Assembly (NCBI GenBank): GCA_002778785.1 | Contig: PEZS01000010.1 | Span: 124,001-188,000, forward strand | Direction of reading: 5' to 3' | Length of the DNA stretch: 64,000 nt | DNA from: Bdellovibrionales bacterium CG10_big_fil_rev_8_21_14_0_10_45_34 | Lineage (GTDB): Bacteria > Bdellovibrionota > Bdellovibrionia > Bdellovibrionales > 1-14-0-10-45-34 | Shown: positions 1 through 8,604 of the stretch, one piece after another | Layout: each line of letters opens with the position of its first letter | Numbering within the stretch: position 1 is the stretch's first letter | Program-made: the position numbers and the translations under genes | Notes under the pieces: model-generated | What the model was told of the DNA's origin: nothing | The model's database searches: none | Seen by the model: the letters and a program-made list of their open reading frames with translations, nothing else

Positions 1-120
1 TGGAGAGCCTCTCAAGATCAACCTGCAGTGGGAATCTTTTCTCTGGATAGCTCGAAGATTGCAGAAGTTCGAAAACGCCTACCTATGGCTAGGCACAGAC
101 GGCTCAATTTTAGAAACTGA
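1..120 (+). CDS. C-terminal fragment of a gene cut by the left edge
   Basis: Frame 1 is open from the first base to a TGA at 118-120, giving about 39 residues that end in a basic stretch (…RKRLPMARHRRLNFRN). The tail lies 18 nt before the next plus-strand start, so it may be the end of the preceding gene in the same operon. No family can be recognised from so little sequence. A chance open frame of this length is quite possible. Confidence 0.35.
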   Translation, partial: WRASQDQPAVGIFSLDSSKIAEVRKRLPMARHRRLNFRN

Positions 121-138
121 CCCTCCGATAAGATTAAC

Positions 139-558
139 ATGAGAATGTACCTGATTTGTGTGTTAGTGACCACGCTGTCGCCGCTGATTTCGTACTCCCA
201 GGAGGTGTTACCTATTGCTCCAGAGCGGGGTGATGGCTGGGATAACATGGCGCCCGTATTCTTTGCTTCTTCGACGGAAAAAGAACCCTCGCTACATGAC
301 AACGAAAAGAAGGCAGAGGCAGTAGCTGGTGGCGATGAAAAACCATCCTCTGCAATAAAGAACCCACGTCAGGCCTTAAAGCAAGATTCGAAATCGAGGG
401 CTCTTTCTTCTGTTAAAAACAAAAAGAACACGAAAAAATCGTCATCAAAAAAGCCATCAAAACTTCAAAAAAAATATGTAAAGAGTAAGCGCCTTGATAA
501 GAAAAAAGAATCGCCTCGAGCTAGAAAGCCGGTTTCCAAGAAGGGGAGATCAAAATGA
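139..558 (+). CDS. Secreted, lysine-rich hypothetical protein
   Basis: The 139-residue product begins with a short hydrophobic signal-like segment (about residues 3-20, ending near SYSQ). After an acidic and neutral middle it becomes extremely basic: from about residue 75 to the end it is mostly Lys, Ser and Arg with no hydrophobic core, so the tail is probably disordered. Such tails can bind nucleic acid, anionic polymers or the cell wall, but nothing shows which. The start is an ATG with only a weak upstream purine stretch. The next gene starts within its last codons (ATGA-type overlap at 555), so the two are probably translated together. Function unknown. Confidence 0.6.
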   Translation: MRMYLICVLVTTLSPLISYSQEVLPIAPERGDGWDNMAPVFFASSTEKEPSLHDNEKKAEAVAGGDEKPSSAIKNPRQALKQDSKSRALSSVKNKKNTKKSSSKKPSKLQKKYVKSKRLDKKKESPRARKPVSKKGRSK

Positions 559-815
559 AAACAGCATTCAGCTATTCTCGTTTTGTCACTTTGATGGTTC
601 TGTTTCTCGGTATGTTGATAGTCTCGAGTTTACAAGCCGAAGAATTCCTCATAAAAGCGGAGCGGCATCCTGATGCACAGGAGAGAACATACTTGGGCGG
701 GTCAGAAGAATCCGATCTTAAAGTTCAGGAAAGTCTCAAATCATCCGTCCGTCGTGAACCGTCATCTGAAGATGTACTAAAAGAAATCGAAGCCGAAGAA
801 GCTCGTCGAAATTAA
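555..815 (+). CDS. Small secreted hypothetical protein
   Basis: The 86-residue product has a clear signal peptide: MKTAFSYSR, a hydrophobic core (LMVLFLGMLIVSSL) and a probable cleavage after LQA. The mature part is about 57 residues, charged and with no cysteines, and is rich in Glu, Ser and Arg. An AGGGGAGAT Shine-Dalgarno-like stretch lies just before the ATG, inside the end of the upstream gene, and the start overlaps that gene by 4 nt. This points to a two-gene transcript with the lysine-rich secreted protein; opposite charges (basic partner, acidic mature peptide) make a physical pairing conceivable, but this is inference. Family not recognised. Confidence 0.6.
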   Translation: MKTAFSYSRFVTLMVLFLGMLIVSSLQAEEFLIKAERHPDAQERTYLGGSEESDLKVQESLKSSVRREPSSEDVLKEIEAEEARRN

Positions 816-988
816 GCCGCGCGCACCTAAGCGCGTTACCTAACTGCTGCGATTTAGGCGCACAGAATCTCTAGATCCAGATACAGAGGACTCCTAGTAA
901 TTTAGCAAAGCTCGATTCAGTTGAATGAGTGCCTGATCCGTTGTAGCGTCGTGTTAAACCATTAATTCCGTTTCGATAGGGGAAGATT

Positions 989-2719
989 GTGTCTACCGAA
1001 TCTGCAGATCAAAACATTCAACGTGAAGTTATGGAGGCTGATGTAGTCATCGTCGGTGGCGGTGCTGCCGGCTTGAGCGCTGCTATTAGCTTGATGGACC
1101 AAATTGCCGCACATAATGAACGGGTAAACTCTGGGAAGTCCAATGAGGCAGTGATTCAAGATCCCATGGTGATAGTGCTTGAAAAAGCCTCCGAAGTGGG
1201 AGCACACAGTTTTTCAGGGGCGGTACTTGATCCCTGTGCACTAAAAGAACTTATTCCGGATTATGTTGAGAAGGGTTGCCCGCTAGAAACACCCGTTTCA
1301 GAAGAAGCAGTCTACTATCTTGCAAAGAAAAAACACTTCAAGCTACCTGTTGTGCCCCCTCCTTTTAGAAATGAAGGAAATTTCACGATCTCTCTGTCGA
1401 AGTTCAATCGCTGGTTGGCTTCAATTGCAGAATCCAAAGGGGTAAATATATTTCCGGGATTTGTAGCAGTGGAGGCTCTCTACGATGAGCAAGACAATGT
1501 AATTGGTGTTCAGACTGGGGACAAAGGAAGAGATAAGGACGGCAAACCGAAAGAAAATTTTGAACCAGGCCTTATCATTAAGTCCAAAGTAACTATTTTT
1601 GCCGAGGGTACGCGGGGATCGCTTTTTAAGCATGTTGCTACGAGACTGAACCTCTATGAAGGCAAGAACCCTGATGTTTACGAAGAAGGTGTTAAAGAAA
1701 TCATTCAAATGCCCAAGGGCACGGTAAAGGCCGGGCAAGTGATTCATACGTTAGGTTTTCCACTAAGTAAATCCATTGGTGGAACTTTCATTTATACTCT
1801 ACCGGAGGATCGCATAGTTGTTGGGCTAGTCGGATATCTCGATACACGCGATCCGCTTTTTGACCCACATAAAGAACTTCAGCGACTCAAAACTCATCCG
1901 TTCATCTATAAGATGATTGAGGGTGGGCAAGTAGTCGCCTATGGCGGAAAAACTCTTCCTGCCGGGGGCTGGTATTCAATGCCTAGGCTTTATCATGGCG
2001 GCATGTTGGTTTGTGGTGACTCAGCAAGTATGGTTGACGTTCAAAAGCTTAAAGGGATTCACCTGGCTATGAAATCAGGAATGTTGGCAGCAGAGACAGC
2101 CATTGCCGCATTGGCTGCAGGCGATTACTCGCGCGGGTTTCTGTACAGTTATGAACAAAAAGTACATGCCAGCTATATAAAAAAGCAGCTCTATCGTGTT
2201 CGAAACTTTCATCAAACACTCGGCATCGGAATTTTTGAATCTATGCCCTTAATTGCATTACAAGAGATAACAGGCGGGCGAGGATTGACAGATAAAATGG
2301 CCGCAACTGTGGATCGCAGTCACACAGAGCCGCTCGTCGAGGTATGGGGTGCTGAAGGCGCTAATAGCGAAGATGCTTTGCTTCCCAAACCTGATGGGAA
2401 GCTGTTCTTTGATAAACTTTCTTCGGTGTACTTGACGGGTACTCAGCATGACGAGAATTCGCCAAACCATTTGAAGGTTTCTGATACGAGTGTTTGCTCA
2501 GATGTCTGTTATGAAAAGTTTCATTCTCCATGCAATCACTTTTGCCCTGCGAACGTATACGAAATGGTTCCTGTCGTGGGAGACGAAGAAAAGAAAAGGC
2601 TGCAGGTAAACTACACGAACTGCATTCACTGCCAAACGTGTGACCTTAAGTGCCCATTTGACAATATTGACTGGACAGCCCCGGAGGGTGGTGGTGGTCC
2701 TCAGTACACAGAAACTTAA
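989..2719 (+). CDS. Electron transfer flavoprotein-ubiquinone oxidoreductase (ETF-QO)
   Basis: ETF-QO passes electrons from reduced electron-transfer flavoprotein, produced by acyl-CoA dehydrogenases and other flavin dehydrogenases, to quinone in the membrane. The 576-residue length matches the family. An N-terminal FAD-binding dinucleotide fold is visible (VVIVGGGAAGLS, GGGAAG at about 23-28). The C-terminal ferredoxin-like domain has the 4Fe-4S cysteines CxxCxxCxxxC at about 545, 548, 551 and 555. The family signature before it (SVCSDVCYEKF, HFCPANVYE) is also present. Translation starts at a GTG preceded by GGGGAAG. ETF alpha/beta genes are not in this window. Identification is firm. Confidence 0.96.
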   Translation: MSTESADQNIQREVMEADVVIVGGGAAGLSAAISLMDQIAAHNERVNSGKSNEAVIQDPMVIVLEKASEVGAHSFSGAVLDPCALKELIPDYVEKGCPLETPVSEEAVYYLAKKKHFKLPVVPPPFRNEGNFTISLSKFNRWLASIAESKGVNIFPGFVAVEALYDEQDNVIGVQTGDKGRDKDGKPKENFEPGLIIKSKVTIFAEGTRGSLFKHVATRLNLYEGKNPDVYEEGVKEIIQMPKGTVKAGQVIHTLGFPLSKSIGGTFIYTLPEDRIVVGLVGYLDTRDPLFDPHKELQRLKTHPFIYKMIEGGQVVAYGGKTLPAGGWYSMPRLYHGGMLVCGDSASMVDVQKLKGIHLAMKSGMLAAETAIAALAAGDYSRGFLYSYEQKVHASYIKKQLYRVRNFHQTLGIGIFESMPLIALQEITGGRGLTDKMAATVDRSHTEPLVEVWGAEGANSEDALLPKPDGKLFFDKLSSVYLTGTQHDENSPNHLKVSDTSVCSDVCYEKFHSPCNHFCPANVYEMVPVVGDEEKKRLQVNYTNCIHCQTCDLKCPFDNIDWTAPEGGGGPQYTET

Positions 2720-2725
2720 TTCTTA

Positions 2726-3658
2726 GTGGGCGCAGATTTTGGTGTCATCGCTTCGCTTCTAACCGCCGTATTGTGGGCGATTGCCGTCATTTTGTACCGT
2801 CAGGTCGGCAGATCGATGCCGCCACTCATTCTCAATCTTTCAAAGAATATATTCGCAATACTCATCTTCATACCTGCCTACATTATTTTGGTAAAAACCA
2901 ATGCAGCGGTGGGCGACTATTCGTTTGTAAGAACCGAGCTATTAGCCTTGTCCTCACGAGATTGGTTCACCATAGCTGTTAGTGGAGTTGTGGGAGTCGC
3001 TATTGCAGAAGTTCTCTTTCTAGAGTGTCTGAATCGAGTCGGTGCTGCGATGCAGGCTATCATCGACTGCCTTTATTCTCCGAGCGTGATTTTGGCAGGA
3101 TACTTAGTGCTCGGAGAGATTGCACCACCTGAAATATTTCCAGGTGTGATGGCCGTCCTAGTGGGTGTATTTTTAGCAGGATTTGAGCCTCCACAAGGTG
3201 TCGCTATTAATAGAAGAGAAAAGACGATTGGTTTTATTCTTGGTGGTATCAGCGTCATTCTTCTTGGTTATGCCGCGACGATGGTGAAGCCACTAACAGA
3301 AACCGCCGGTGCCATGACAGTAACTCTTGGAAGATTTTTGTTTGGCACTCTTGCGATGTTGATTTGGGTGTTACTTCGCTACGGATTCCGAGGAGTTAAA
3401 GTGGCTTTCACTCCTCAAAGAGAGTGGTACATGCTACTTCCGGGGGCTTTTTGTGGCAACGTGCTGGCCACATTTTTTTGGATAGTTGGTTTTCACCTCA
3501 CTGCGGCTGGTCGCTCGGCAATACTTAACCAGACAACAAGTATATTTATGATTGTCTTCGCGCGCGTTTTCTTGAAAGAGCCAATTACCAAACTTAGAGT
3601 TGCGGCGATGGCTATGGCAGCTTCTGGCGCTGCGTGGGTAGGGTGGTACTGGCGCTAG
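2726..3658 (+). CDS. EamA/DMT-superfamily permease
   Basis: The 310-residue protein is an integral membrane protein with about ten hydrophobic helices arranged as two repeats of five. That is the architecture of the drug/metabolite transporter superfamily (EamA domains), which export or import amino acids, nucleotides or other small metabolites. Helix-ending motifs such as FLKEPITKLR near the C-terminus are typical. The GTG start lies 6 nt after the ETF-QO stop and lacks a strong Shine-Dalgarno, suggesting translational coupling. The substrate cannot be told from sequence. A second, unrelated-looking EamA permease lies at 52.5 kb. Confidence 0.9.
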   Translation: MGADFGVIASLLTAVLWAIAVILYRQVGRSMPPLILNLSKNIFAILIFIPAYIILVKTNAAVGDYSFVRTELLALSSRDWFTIAVSGVVGVAIAEVLFLECLNRVGAAMQAIIDCLYSPSVILAGYLVLGEIAPPEIFPGVMAVLVGVFLAGFEPPQGVAINRREKTIGFILGGISVILLGYAATMVKPLTETAGAMTVTLGRFLFGTLAMLIWVLLRYGFRGVKVAFTPQREWYMLLPGAFCGNVLATFFWIVGFHLTAAGRSAILNQTTSIFMIVFARVFLKEPITKLRVAAMAMAASGAAWVGWYWR

Positions 3659-3830
3659 TTAGTTTTCAGTTTTCGTTAAGTGTGATAGTGATCTTGACAA
3701 AGTGTTTGCTCCTCACTGAGCAATTGCTGCTGCAAACCTTGCGCGTCGTGAGTTTTTTGAAATGGAGATTTATTTAGGAGTCATTACTTGTCAGACAAAT
3801 AGAAAGATTAGCATTGATTCGGTAAAATCG

Positions 3831-4430
3831 TTATTCAATTTTCGCTGTCAAAAAGGAGAGCAGTTTCTGAGTGGCAATCGACCTATGAGATATTTGGTTT
3901 TTTTGGGCATCATCTAGTTCTGCCATGGATTTATCAAAACCTTCAGGCACAAAGACGGGATCATACCCAAAGCCGTTCCTACCGGTGGCTTTCTTTGCAA
4001 TTTGGCCTTTCAGCTCTCCTACGAAGTCGTATCTTTCGCCTTTTTCGTCGATAAGGCAGAGATGGCAAACAAATCTAGCGTCACGGTTTTGGTTTGTTCT
4101 TAGCTCCACCATCTTTAATAGCTTCGTGTAGTTCTGCAAATCGGAGGCATTCTCTCCTGCATATCGGGCAGAGTGAACTCCGGGTATATTATTTAGCCCC
4201 GAAACCTCCAAGCCAGAATCATCTGCTACAACGAGTTCGCCAGCTTTCACTTTCGATAGGGAGCGGGCTTTTATAAAGGCATTCTCTTCAAACGTCTTGC
4301 CAGTTTCCTTAGGTGCGGAATAAGCGCCGGCATCCCTTAGGGATTTCACATGAAATTGTAATGGCGCTAAAAGTCTTTCGAACTCTTTTAGCTTTCCTAA
4401 ATTTGTTGTCGCAATCCAAAGTGTATTCAC
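3831..4430 (-). CDS. rdgB: XTP/dITP pyrophosphatase (RdgB/HAM1)
   Basis: RdgB hydrolyses non-canonical purine triphosphates (dITP, XTP) to the monophosphate, keeping deaminated bases out of DNA and RNA. Family motifs are clear: TTNLGKLKEF at the N-terminus, VADDSGLEV with the metal-binding acidic pair, GVHSARYAG, and GFGYDPVFVPEG with SHR near the C-terminus. I chose the GTG at 4430 because GAGGAAG lies about 6 nt upstream and family members begin a few residues before the WIATTN strand. An upstream TTG at 4451 would add seven residues (MSAEEEK). It follows rph almost without a gap, the usual rph-rdgB pairing. Confidence 0.93.
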   Translation of the reverse strand: MNTLWIATTNLGKLKEFERLLAPLQFHVKSLRDAGAYSAPKETGKTFEENAFIKARSLSKVKAGELVVADDSGLEVSGLNNIPGVHSARYAGENASDLQNYTKLLKMVELRTNQNRDARFVCHLCLIDEKGERYDFVGELKGQIAKKATGRNGFGYDPVFVPEGFDKSMAELDDAQKNQISHRSIATQKLLSFLTAKIE

Positions 4431-4452
4431 TTTTTCTTCCTCAGCCGACAAG

Positions 4453-5202
4453 TTAGCTCAAACTTGGTAATAATTTTTGAACATCAATTTTTGCATGAGT
4501 GAGTGCTTTGAGTTGGAGTTGTTGAAGTTCCATGCATCCTTTTTCGCAAAGATCTGCGATCTCATTTAATTGTGTACGATTGATGCACTTTCTTTCGGAC
4601 GTGCCTTGCACTTCCACAATTTCTTTCCTATGGGTCATCACAAGATTCACATCAGCATCCGCTTGTGAATCTTCATAATAGTTTAAATCTAAAATCATTT
4701 GTCCCTCAAACCATCCGGCGCTAATTGCCGAAACATAACCCAGCAAAGGTGTGGTCTGAAGATTCTCTTCTTGGACGACTTTGTTAATAGCTATTACGAG
4801 CGCAATAAAACCACCCGTAATAGCAGCGGTGCGTGTCCCGCCGTCCGCCTGCAAAACATCGCAATCAACTACAACAGATCTTTCGCCTAGTAACGAAAGA
4901 TCTGTGACGGCCCTTAAAGAGCGCCCGATGAGTCTTGAAATTTCCTGAGTGCGCCCACTTGTTAAGCTCTTTTCGCGACGAAGCCGATCATGAGTTGAGC
5001 GTGGGAGCATACCGTACTCTGCGGTGACCCAACCTTTGCCGCTCCCTTGCAGCCACCTGGGTGGTTGTTCTTCAAGGCTAGCTGTGCACAGTACTCGTGT
5101 AGATCCATACTCGATGATACAGCTGCCTTCTGCATAGAGGTTGACACCTGTTTCAATTTTTACGGGGCGCATTTGGTCGAGTTTTCTTCCGTCAATTCTC
5201 AT
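4453..5202 (-). CDS. rph: Ribonuclease PH
   Basis: RNase PH is a phosphate-dependent 3'-to-5' exoribonuclease that trims tRNA 3' ends. The 249-residue length and opening motif (RIDGRKLDQMRPVKIETG) are typical. Further signatures are the basic RSTHDR and GRTQEISRLIGRSLRA segments, which bind RNA and phosphate, and the catalytic-core stretch DCDVLQADGGTRTAAITGG. The ATG overlaps the end of the upstream amidase gene by 11 nt, and its TAA is one base from the alternative start of rdgB. The three genes therefore form one operon. Confidence 0.96.
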   Translation of the reverse strand: MRIDGRKLDQMRPVKIETGVNLYAEGSCIIEYGSTRVLCTASLEEQPPRWLQGSGKGWVTAEYGMLPRSTHDRLRREKSLTSGRTQEISRLIGRSLRAVTDLSLLGERSVVVDCDVLQADGGTRTAAITGGFIALVIAINKVVQEENLQTTPLLGYVSAISAGWFEGQMILDLNYYEDSQADADVNLVMTHRKEIVEVQGTSERKCINRTQLNEIADLCEKGCMELQQLQLKALTHAKIDVQKLLPSLS

Positions 5203-5977
5203 CGCGTGAACTTACAACGTTCGTGGTTTTTATCCAAGAGCCGATTGCTTCGAGTATCTTTTTTGCGTTAGACCCAGCGGATTGGTCTTTAATTATGGCC
5301 TTTCGGTCCGAGGCATTTGATAGAAAACCTGCTTCCAATAAAACAGAAGGATACGAACTGCCCAATATTTGAAACTCCGCCTCTTTGGTTCGAACAGTTT
5401 GAACATCTGTGGTGCGTAGTGCTTGTTGGAGATGCTTTGCGAATTCCCGGCTTCTTAGAATCTGATTTCGCCTTTCGAGGTCTTTTAAGATAACGTCGGG
5501 AATAGACGCTTCAAACAATTCTGGCGCAGGGCTCGAGAGAGATGCCAGAAACCCCTGTCTTTGTACGCCTGTCAGTTTCTCTAATGTGAAGATCTCGGCT
5601 CCTTTGGCTCGCTCGTCATAACTACTGTTATAGTGAATGCTGATAACCAGAGATGGTTTGCGATGGTTGACGATGCGTAGCCTCTCCTCGAGATCCATCC
5701 AGCGATCGGTATTTCGCGTAAGTTCAACAGAATACGTTTTTATCTTTTGGCGTAAATGGATTTCTTGGATTTTGAGGGCAGTATTAAGAGCCAGCTCTGA
5801 CTCCAGGAGATCGTGATAAGATGAGCCCTTGTCGGCTCCCCCATGTCCGGGATCAATTAAAATCAAAGGCCTCGGCGAGGGGAAAGTTTGCGTACCTGAA
5901 GGAAATGTCTCGAAGGCCACGAAGAAGACCGAGGCCAAAACGAGTCTCGACATTGTTGAAAGTACACGATCACGCAT
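5192..5977 (-). CDS. N-acetylmuramoyl-L-alanine amidase (Amidase_3)
   Basis: This exported zinc amidase cleaves the lactyl-amide bond between peptidoglycan glycan and stem peptide. The 261-residue protein has a hydrophobic N-terminal signal segment (about 11-25), then LILIDPGHGG with the zinc-ligand His at about 45. VISIHYNSS carries the second conserved His, and LLEAGFLSNASD carries the catalytic Glu. There is no AMIN targeting domain or LysM repeat, so it is a minimal AmiC-like enzyme. A start at the second Met (MSRLVLASVFF) is also possible. It heads the operon with rph and rdgB, divergent from the rRNA methyltransferase gene. Confidence 0.93.
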   Translation of the reverse strand: MRDRVLSTMSRLVLASVFFVAFETFPSGTQTFPSPRPLILIDPGHGGADKGSSYHDLLESELALNTALKIQEIHLRQKIKTYSVELTRNTDRWMDLEERLRIVNHRKPSLVISIHYNSSYDERAKGAEIFTLEKLTGVQRQGFLASLSSPAPELFEASIPDVILKDLERRNQILRSREFAKHLQQALRTTDVQTVRTKEAEFQILGSSYPSVLLEAGFLSNASDRKAIIKDQSAGSNAKKILEAIGSWIKTTNVVSSRDEN

Positions 5978-6022
5978 TCTTTCATATTAACCTACTTGGG
6001 ACTGTGGTACACAAAACACCTT

Positions 6023-7177
6023 ATGCCTCGATTTTTGGCTGTTTCATCAACTGGTCTTCTGGACGTCCTGGAGCAAGAGCTCACTGACTTAGGTTTTAGA
6101 CCTGGCCCCAAAATACCTGGGGCTGTGCCATTTGAAGCGTCGTGGGAAGGTTGCTACAGAGCGAATTATGAGCTTCGAAGCGCCACGCGGATTCTCTACC
6201 CGATTGCGGATTTTTTCGCTTATGACGGTGAAGACCTTTATAACAACATTCGAAAAAGGCACGATTTCACAAAGTACATCAATTGTGAGGGAACTCTCGC
6301 TGTCTTTTCAACGGTGGGTGAAAGTAAACTCACAGATCAACGTTTTGTTTCGATGAAAGTTAAAGATGCGATTGTCGATCAGTTTTACGAAAAATATGAT
6401 CGACGGCCTAATGTCGAAAGCAAACAGCCGGATTTGCCTATAGTCGTGCACGTTATTAAAAATCACGTTCATGTCGCTCTAGATACTTCGGGTGAATCAC
6501 TCTATCGCAGGGGCTATAAAACAGAAACTGTAACTGCCCCCATAAAAGAGCACTTGGCATTCGCCCTTCTCAAGATGACGGGTTGGAAACCCGGCATAAC
6601 ACTCGTCGACCCAATGTGTGGATCGGGGACGTTTTTGATCGAGGCCGCATTGTGGGCGGCGCAAGTGGCTCCCGGCACTTTCAGGCGACGGTTTGCTTTT
6701 CAAAGATGGCTGAATTTTCAGAAAGACAAGTATCAGTTGATCACGCAAGAGGCTTCTCAGCGAGAGCTTGAGGTGCCCGAAAGCCCCGTTTACTTTGGGT
6801 TTGATCAAGACAGATCTGCAATTAGGGCGGCAAAAGAAAACGCGCAGAACGCTGGCGTTGAGTCGGCTATTGCCCTTAGAACCCAGTCTGTGCAGTTATT
6901 GACGCCTCCAGAGGGAGTTGAGCCGGGGATAGTGGTAATTAATCCCCCTTATGGCGAGAGATTAGATTTTGAAATCGAAGAAGCCTATCGTGACCTTGGA
7001 TACACATTAAAGAAAAATTTCGCTGGCTGGGATGTATGGATACTTTCTGGAAATGCCGATGCACTGAAGTTTTTGCAGATGAAAAGCGATAAGAAGTTTC
7101 GAGTTTTCAATGGTCCAATCGACTGCCGTTGGCTTAGATATCAGGTGCGTCAGGGCCCTGAACGACCAACTACTTAG
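6023..7177 (+). CDS. THUMP-domain class I rRNA/tRNA methyltransferase (RlmL-like)
   Basis: The protein matches the family that makes N2-methylguanosine in 23S rRNA (RlmL N-terminal half) or related tRNA sites. An N-terminal ferredoxin-like/THUMP region spans roughly residues 1-160. It is followed by the SAM-binding motif VDPMCGSGTFLIEAAL and the catalytic NPPYGERL motif, typical of amino-group methylation of a base. I start at ATG 6023 because relatives begin MxRFLAVSSTGL; an upstream in-frame TTG at 5996 has no ribosome binding site. It lacks the second methyltransferase half (RlmK) found in the enterobacterial fusion. Confidence 0.92.
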   Translation: MPRFLAVSSTGLLDVLEQELTDLGFRPGPKIPGAVPFEASWEGCYRANYELRSATRILYPIADFFAYDGEDLYNNIRKRHDFTKYINCEGTLAVFSTVGESKLTDQRFVSMKVKDAIVDQFYEKYDRRPNVESKQPDLPIVVHVIKNHVHVALDTSGESLYRRGYKTETVTAPIKEHLAFALLKMTGWKPGITLVDPMCGSGTFLIEAALWAAQVAPGTFRRRFAFQRWLNFQKDKYQLITQEASQRELEVPESPVYFGFDQDRSAIRAAKENAQNAGVESAIALRTQSVQLLTPPEGVEPGIVVINPPYGERLDFEIEEAYRDLGYTLKKNFAGWDVWILSGNADALKFLQMKSDKKFRVFNGPIDCRWLRYQVRQGPERPTT

Positions 7178-7219
7178 AAGTAGCTGACAGAGAAAAGGCA
7201 CTTTTTTTTACCTTTTCGT

Positions 7220-7588
7220 TTAGGCGGGTTTGTAGATAGCCGCGTAGGCGGCAATCAAGAGACTCAACGTGAGTACGCCAAACAGGATTCGGGCTTTGGA
7301 TGGCACCTTCCAAATAAATGCCAGCCATGCGCCAAGAAAGAGCCAAACGGCGAGTTTAATATAAACCCAAAGGCTCCAATCCCTCATAATCCCGAGACGA
7401 GCGAGTAATCCAAACCCAGTAACAAGTGCGATAAGTAACGCCACTCCGTGGACAATGCTTACGAGTTTACGTCTTTTAAAGTTTGCTTTTTGGCCACCTT
7501 CAACTCGGTAGAGACTGACTCCGCCCAAAATGACTAATAACAAACCCCAGCTCAAAATATGAATCAATTTGTAAAACTCGTAAGACAT
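7220..7588 (-). CDS. Four-helix membrane protein, SirB/CopD-like
   Basis: The 122-residue product has four predicted membrane helices with a conserved-looking His in the first (YKLIHILSWG) and another in the second (SIVHGVALLIALVTG). That pattern is seen in SirB and in small CopD/cytochrome-like membrane proteins, some of which bind haem or copper. GAGGCCAA precedes the ATG. It is separated from the neighbouring secreted-protein gene by 35 nt and may share its transcript. Specific role unknown. Confidence 0.65.
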   Translation of the reverse strand: MSYEFYKLIHILSWGLLLVILGGVSLYRVEGGQKANFKRRKLVSIVHGVALLIALVTGFGLLARLGIMRDWSLWVYIKLAVWLFLGAWLAFIWKVPSKARILFGVLTLSLLIAAYAAIYKPA

Positions 7589-7623
7589 TTGGCCTCAGTC
7601 GGTAGGATTACCAGTAAATACCT

Positions 7624-8367
7624 TTAGTAGGTATGAACGATAGACCCATTCTGTATAATTTCGTTCAAACTCTGCCCGTTATTGGCCCGAACGTGAACAA
7701 GATGGAGCTTATCGGAAAGCCTGGCTTTTACAACTTTAGAAAAGCGAATCTCTGTTCTTTCGCAGTCTTGCCCCTCAAGCGTCACAGTGGGAACAATAAG
7801 TAAGACGTTGCCGTCTTGAATCTCAGCTCTCACTCTGTCGAGTTTCATGCAAGTGTTGGTCAAAAAACCGCGAATCTTGAGTTCTGTTGCGCCGTCATCA
7901 GTGAGCTTGGATTCTAGGTCATAAACATCGGCGTAGAGCTCGGCGTCTTGAGGAGCATTTGGCTGCGCCAAAGAAACATTGATGTTATTTTTGACGACTT
8001 CTTCTTCGTTTTCCCCTTTTGCGGTGATCGTGTAATCGCCGGCATTGAGTAGCCCGATGTTAATCACTTTTTTGTAAGGTTGAATTTGCATAGTGCAAAT
8101 CGCGCCAGAAGCAAAAAGCTCTTTGTCTTCAATAACAATCTTCTTATTTGTTTTGTCGACTGTAAAAAAAGTAGGCCCCATTTTGTGACAGCCATTCGGA
8201 TAAAACCCCGAAATGACAATCTGAGAATTGTCATTTGAGTCAAATCCAACTGGAACAAATGCGTGGTCCGGAATTTTGTTTTGCTCTTTAGTCTCAAAGC
8301 TTTGCGCCTGAGCGGATGATGCGAAAGCGACAACTAGAGCTATAAGCCCGCAACTAAATGATTTCAT
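7624..8367 (-). CDS. Secreted hypothetical protein
   Basis: The 247-residue product has a textbook signal peptide (MKSFSCGLIALVVAFASSAQA, cleavage before QSFE). The mature part is mostly beta-type sequence with four scattered cysteines (NGCHK, GAICTM, NTCMK, QDCERTE) in two similar halves. Each half pairs a GFxxNxC turn with a downstream cysteine, suggesting two disulphide-linked domains of the same fold. GGGGGAAATC precedes the ATG. An 11-bp inverted repeat lies 60-100 nt upstream and may regulate it. Family not recognised. Confidence 0.7.
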   Translation of the reverse strand: MKSFSCGLIALVVAFASSAQAQSFETKEQNKIPDHAFVPVGFDSNDNSQIVISGFYPNGCHKMGPTFFTVDKTNKKIVIEDKELFASGAICTMQIQPYKKVINIGLLNAGDYTITAKGENEEEVVKNNINVSLAQPNAPQDAELYADVYDLESKLTDDGATELKIRGFLTNTCMKLDRVRAEIQDGNVLLIVPTVTLEGQDCERTEIRFSKVVKARLSDKLHLVHVRANNGQSLNEIIQNGSIVHTY

Positions 8368-8428
8368 GATTTCCCCCTGTTTTGGACCAAATCACACTGA
8401 GTAAATAAAACACTCACTCACGTAGATT

Positions 8429-8466
8429 TGGACTCCTTCAGTTAACAACTAAAACGAAGGAGTCCA
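8429..8466. promoter_or_regulatory. 11-bp perfect inverted repeat upstream of the secreted-protein gene
   Basis: TGGACTCCTTC (8429-8439) and GAAGGAGTCCA (8456-8466) are exact reverse complements around a 16-nt spacer. It lies about 60-100 nt before the start of the minus-strand secreted protein. There is no immediate T-run on either side, so it is not a standard terminator. It could be an operator or an mRNA leader hairpin. Function inferred only. Confidence 0.45.
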
Positions 8467-8567
8467 CTATGTAATGACTTTTATCATTTTTTCAAAATGT
8501 ATTTTTTTTTGGTGCAGGGCGCTTTCTCGGAGTGTCTCTCGCACCATTTCTTAAACGTAGCAAGCAA

Positions 8568-8595
8568 ACGACACGGGGACAGCCCCTGGTGTCGT
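8568..8595 (-). terminator. Stem-loop downstream of hpf (terminator or REP-like palindrome)
   Basis: ACGACAC (8568-8574) pairs with GTGTCGT (8589-8595). Inside it GGGG pairs with CCCC around a 4-nt loop, with a 2-nt bulge. Read on the minus strand it lies 10 nt after the hpf stop and is followed by TTTGCTTGC, a poor T-run. The G/C-rich core resembles extragenic palindromes as much as a terminator. Confidence 0.5.
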
Positions 8596-8604
8596 CTGAT
8601 TCCC

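Noticed and set aside
7192-7217. GAAAAGG…CCTTTTC as a terminator after the THUMP methyltransferase
   Set aside because: The 7-bp stem is AT-rich with a 12-nt loop that contains the T-run itself, so it does not have terminator geometry.
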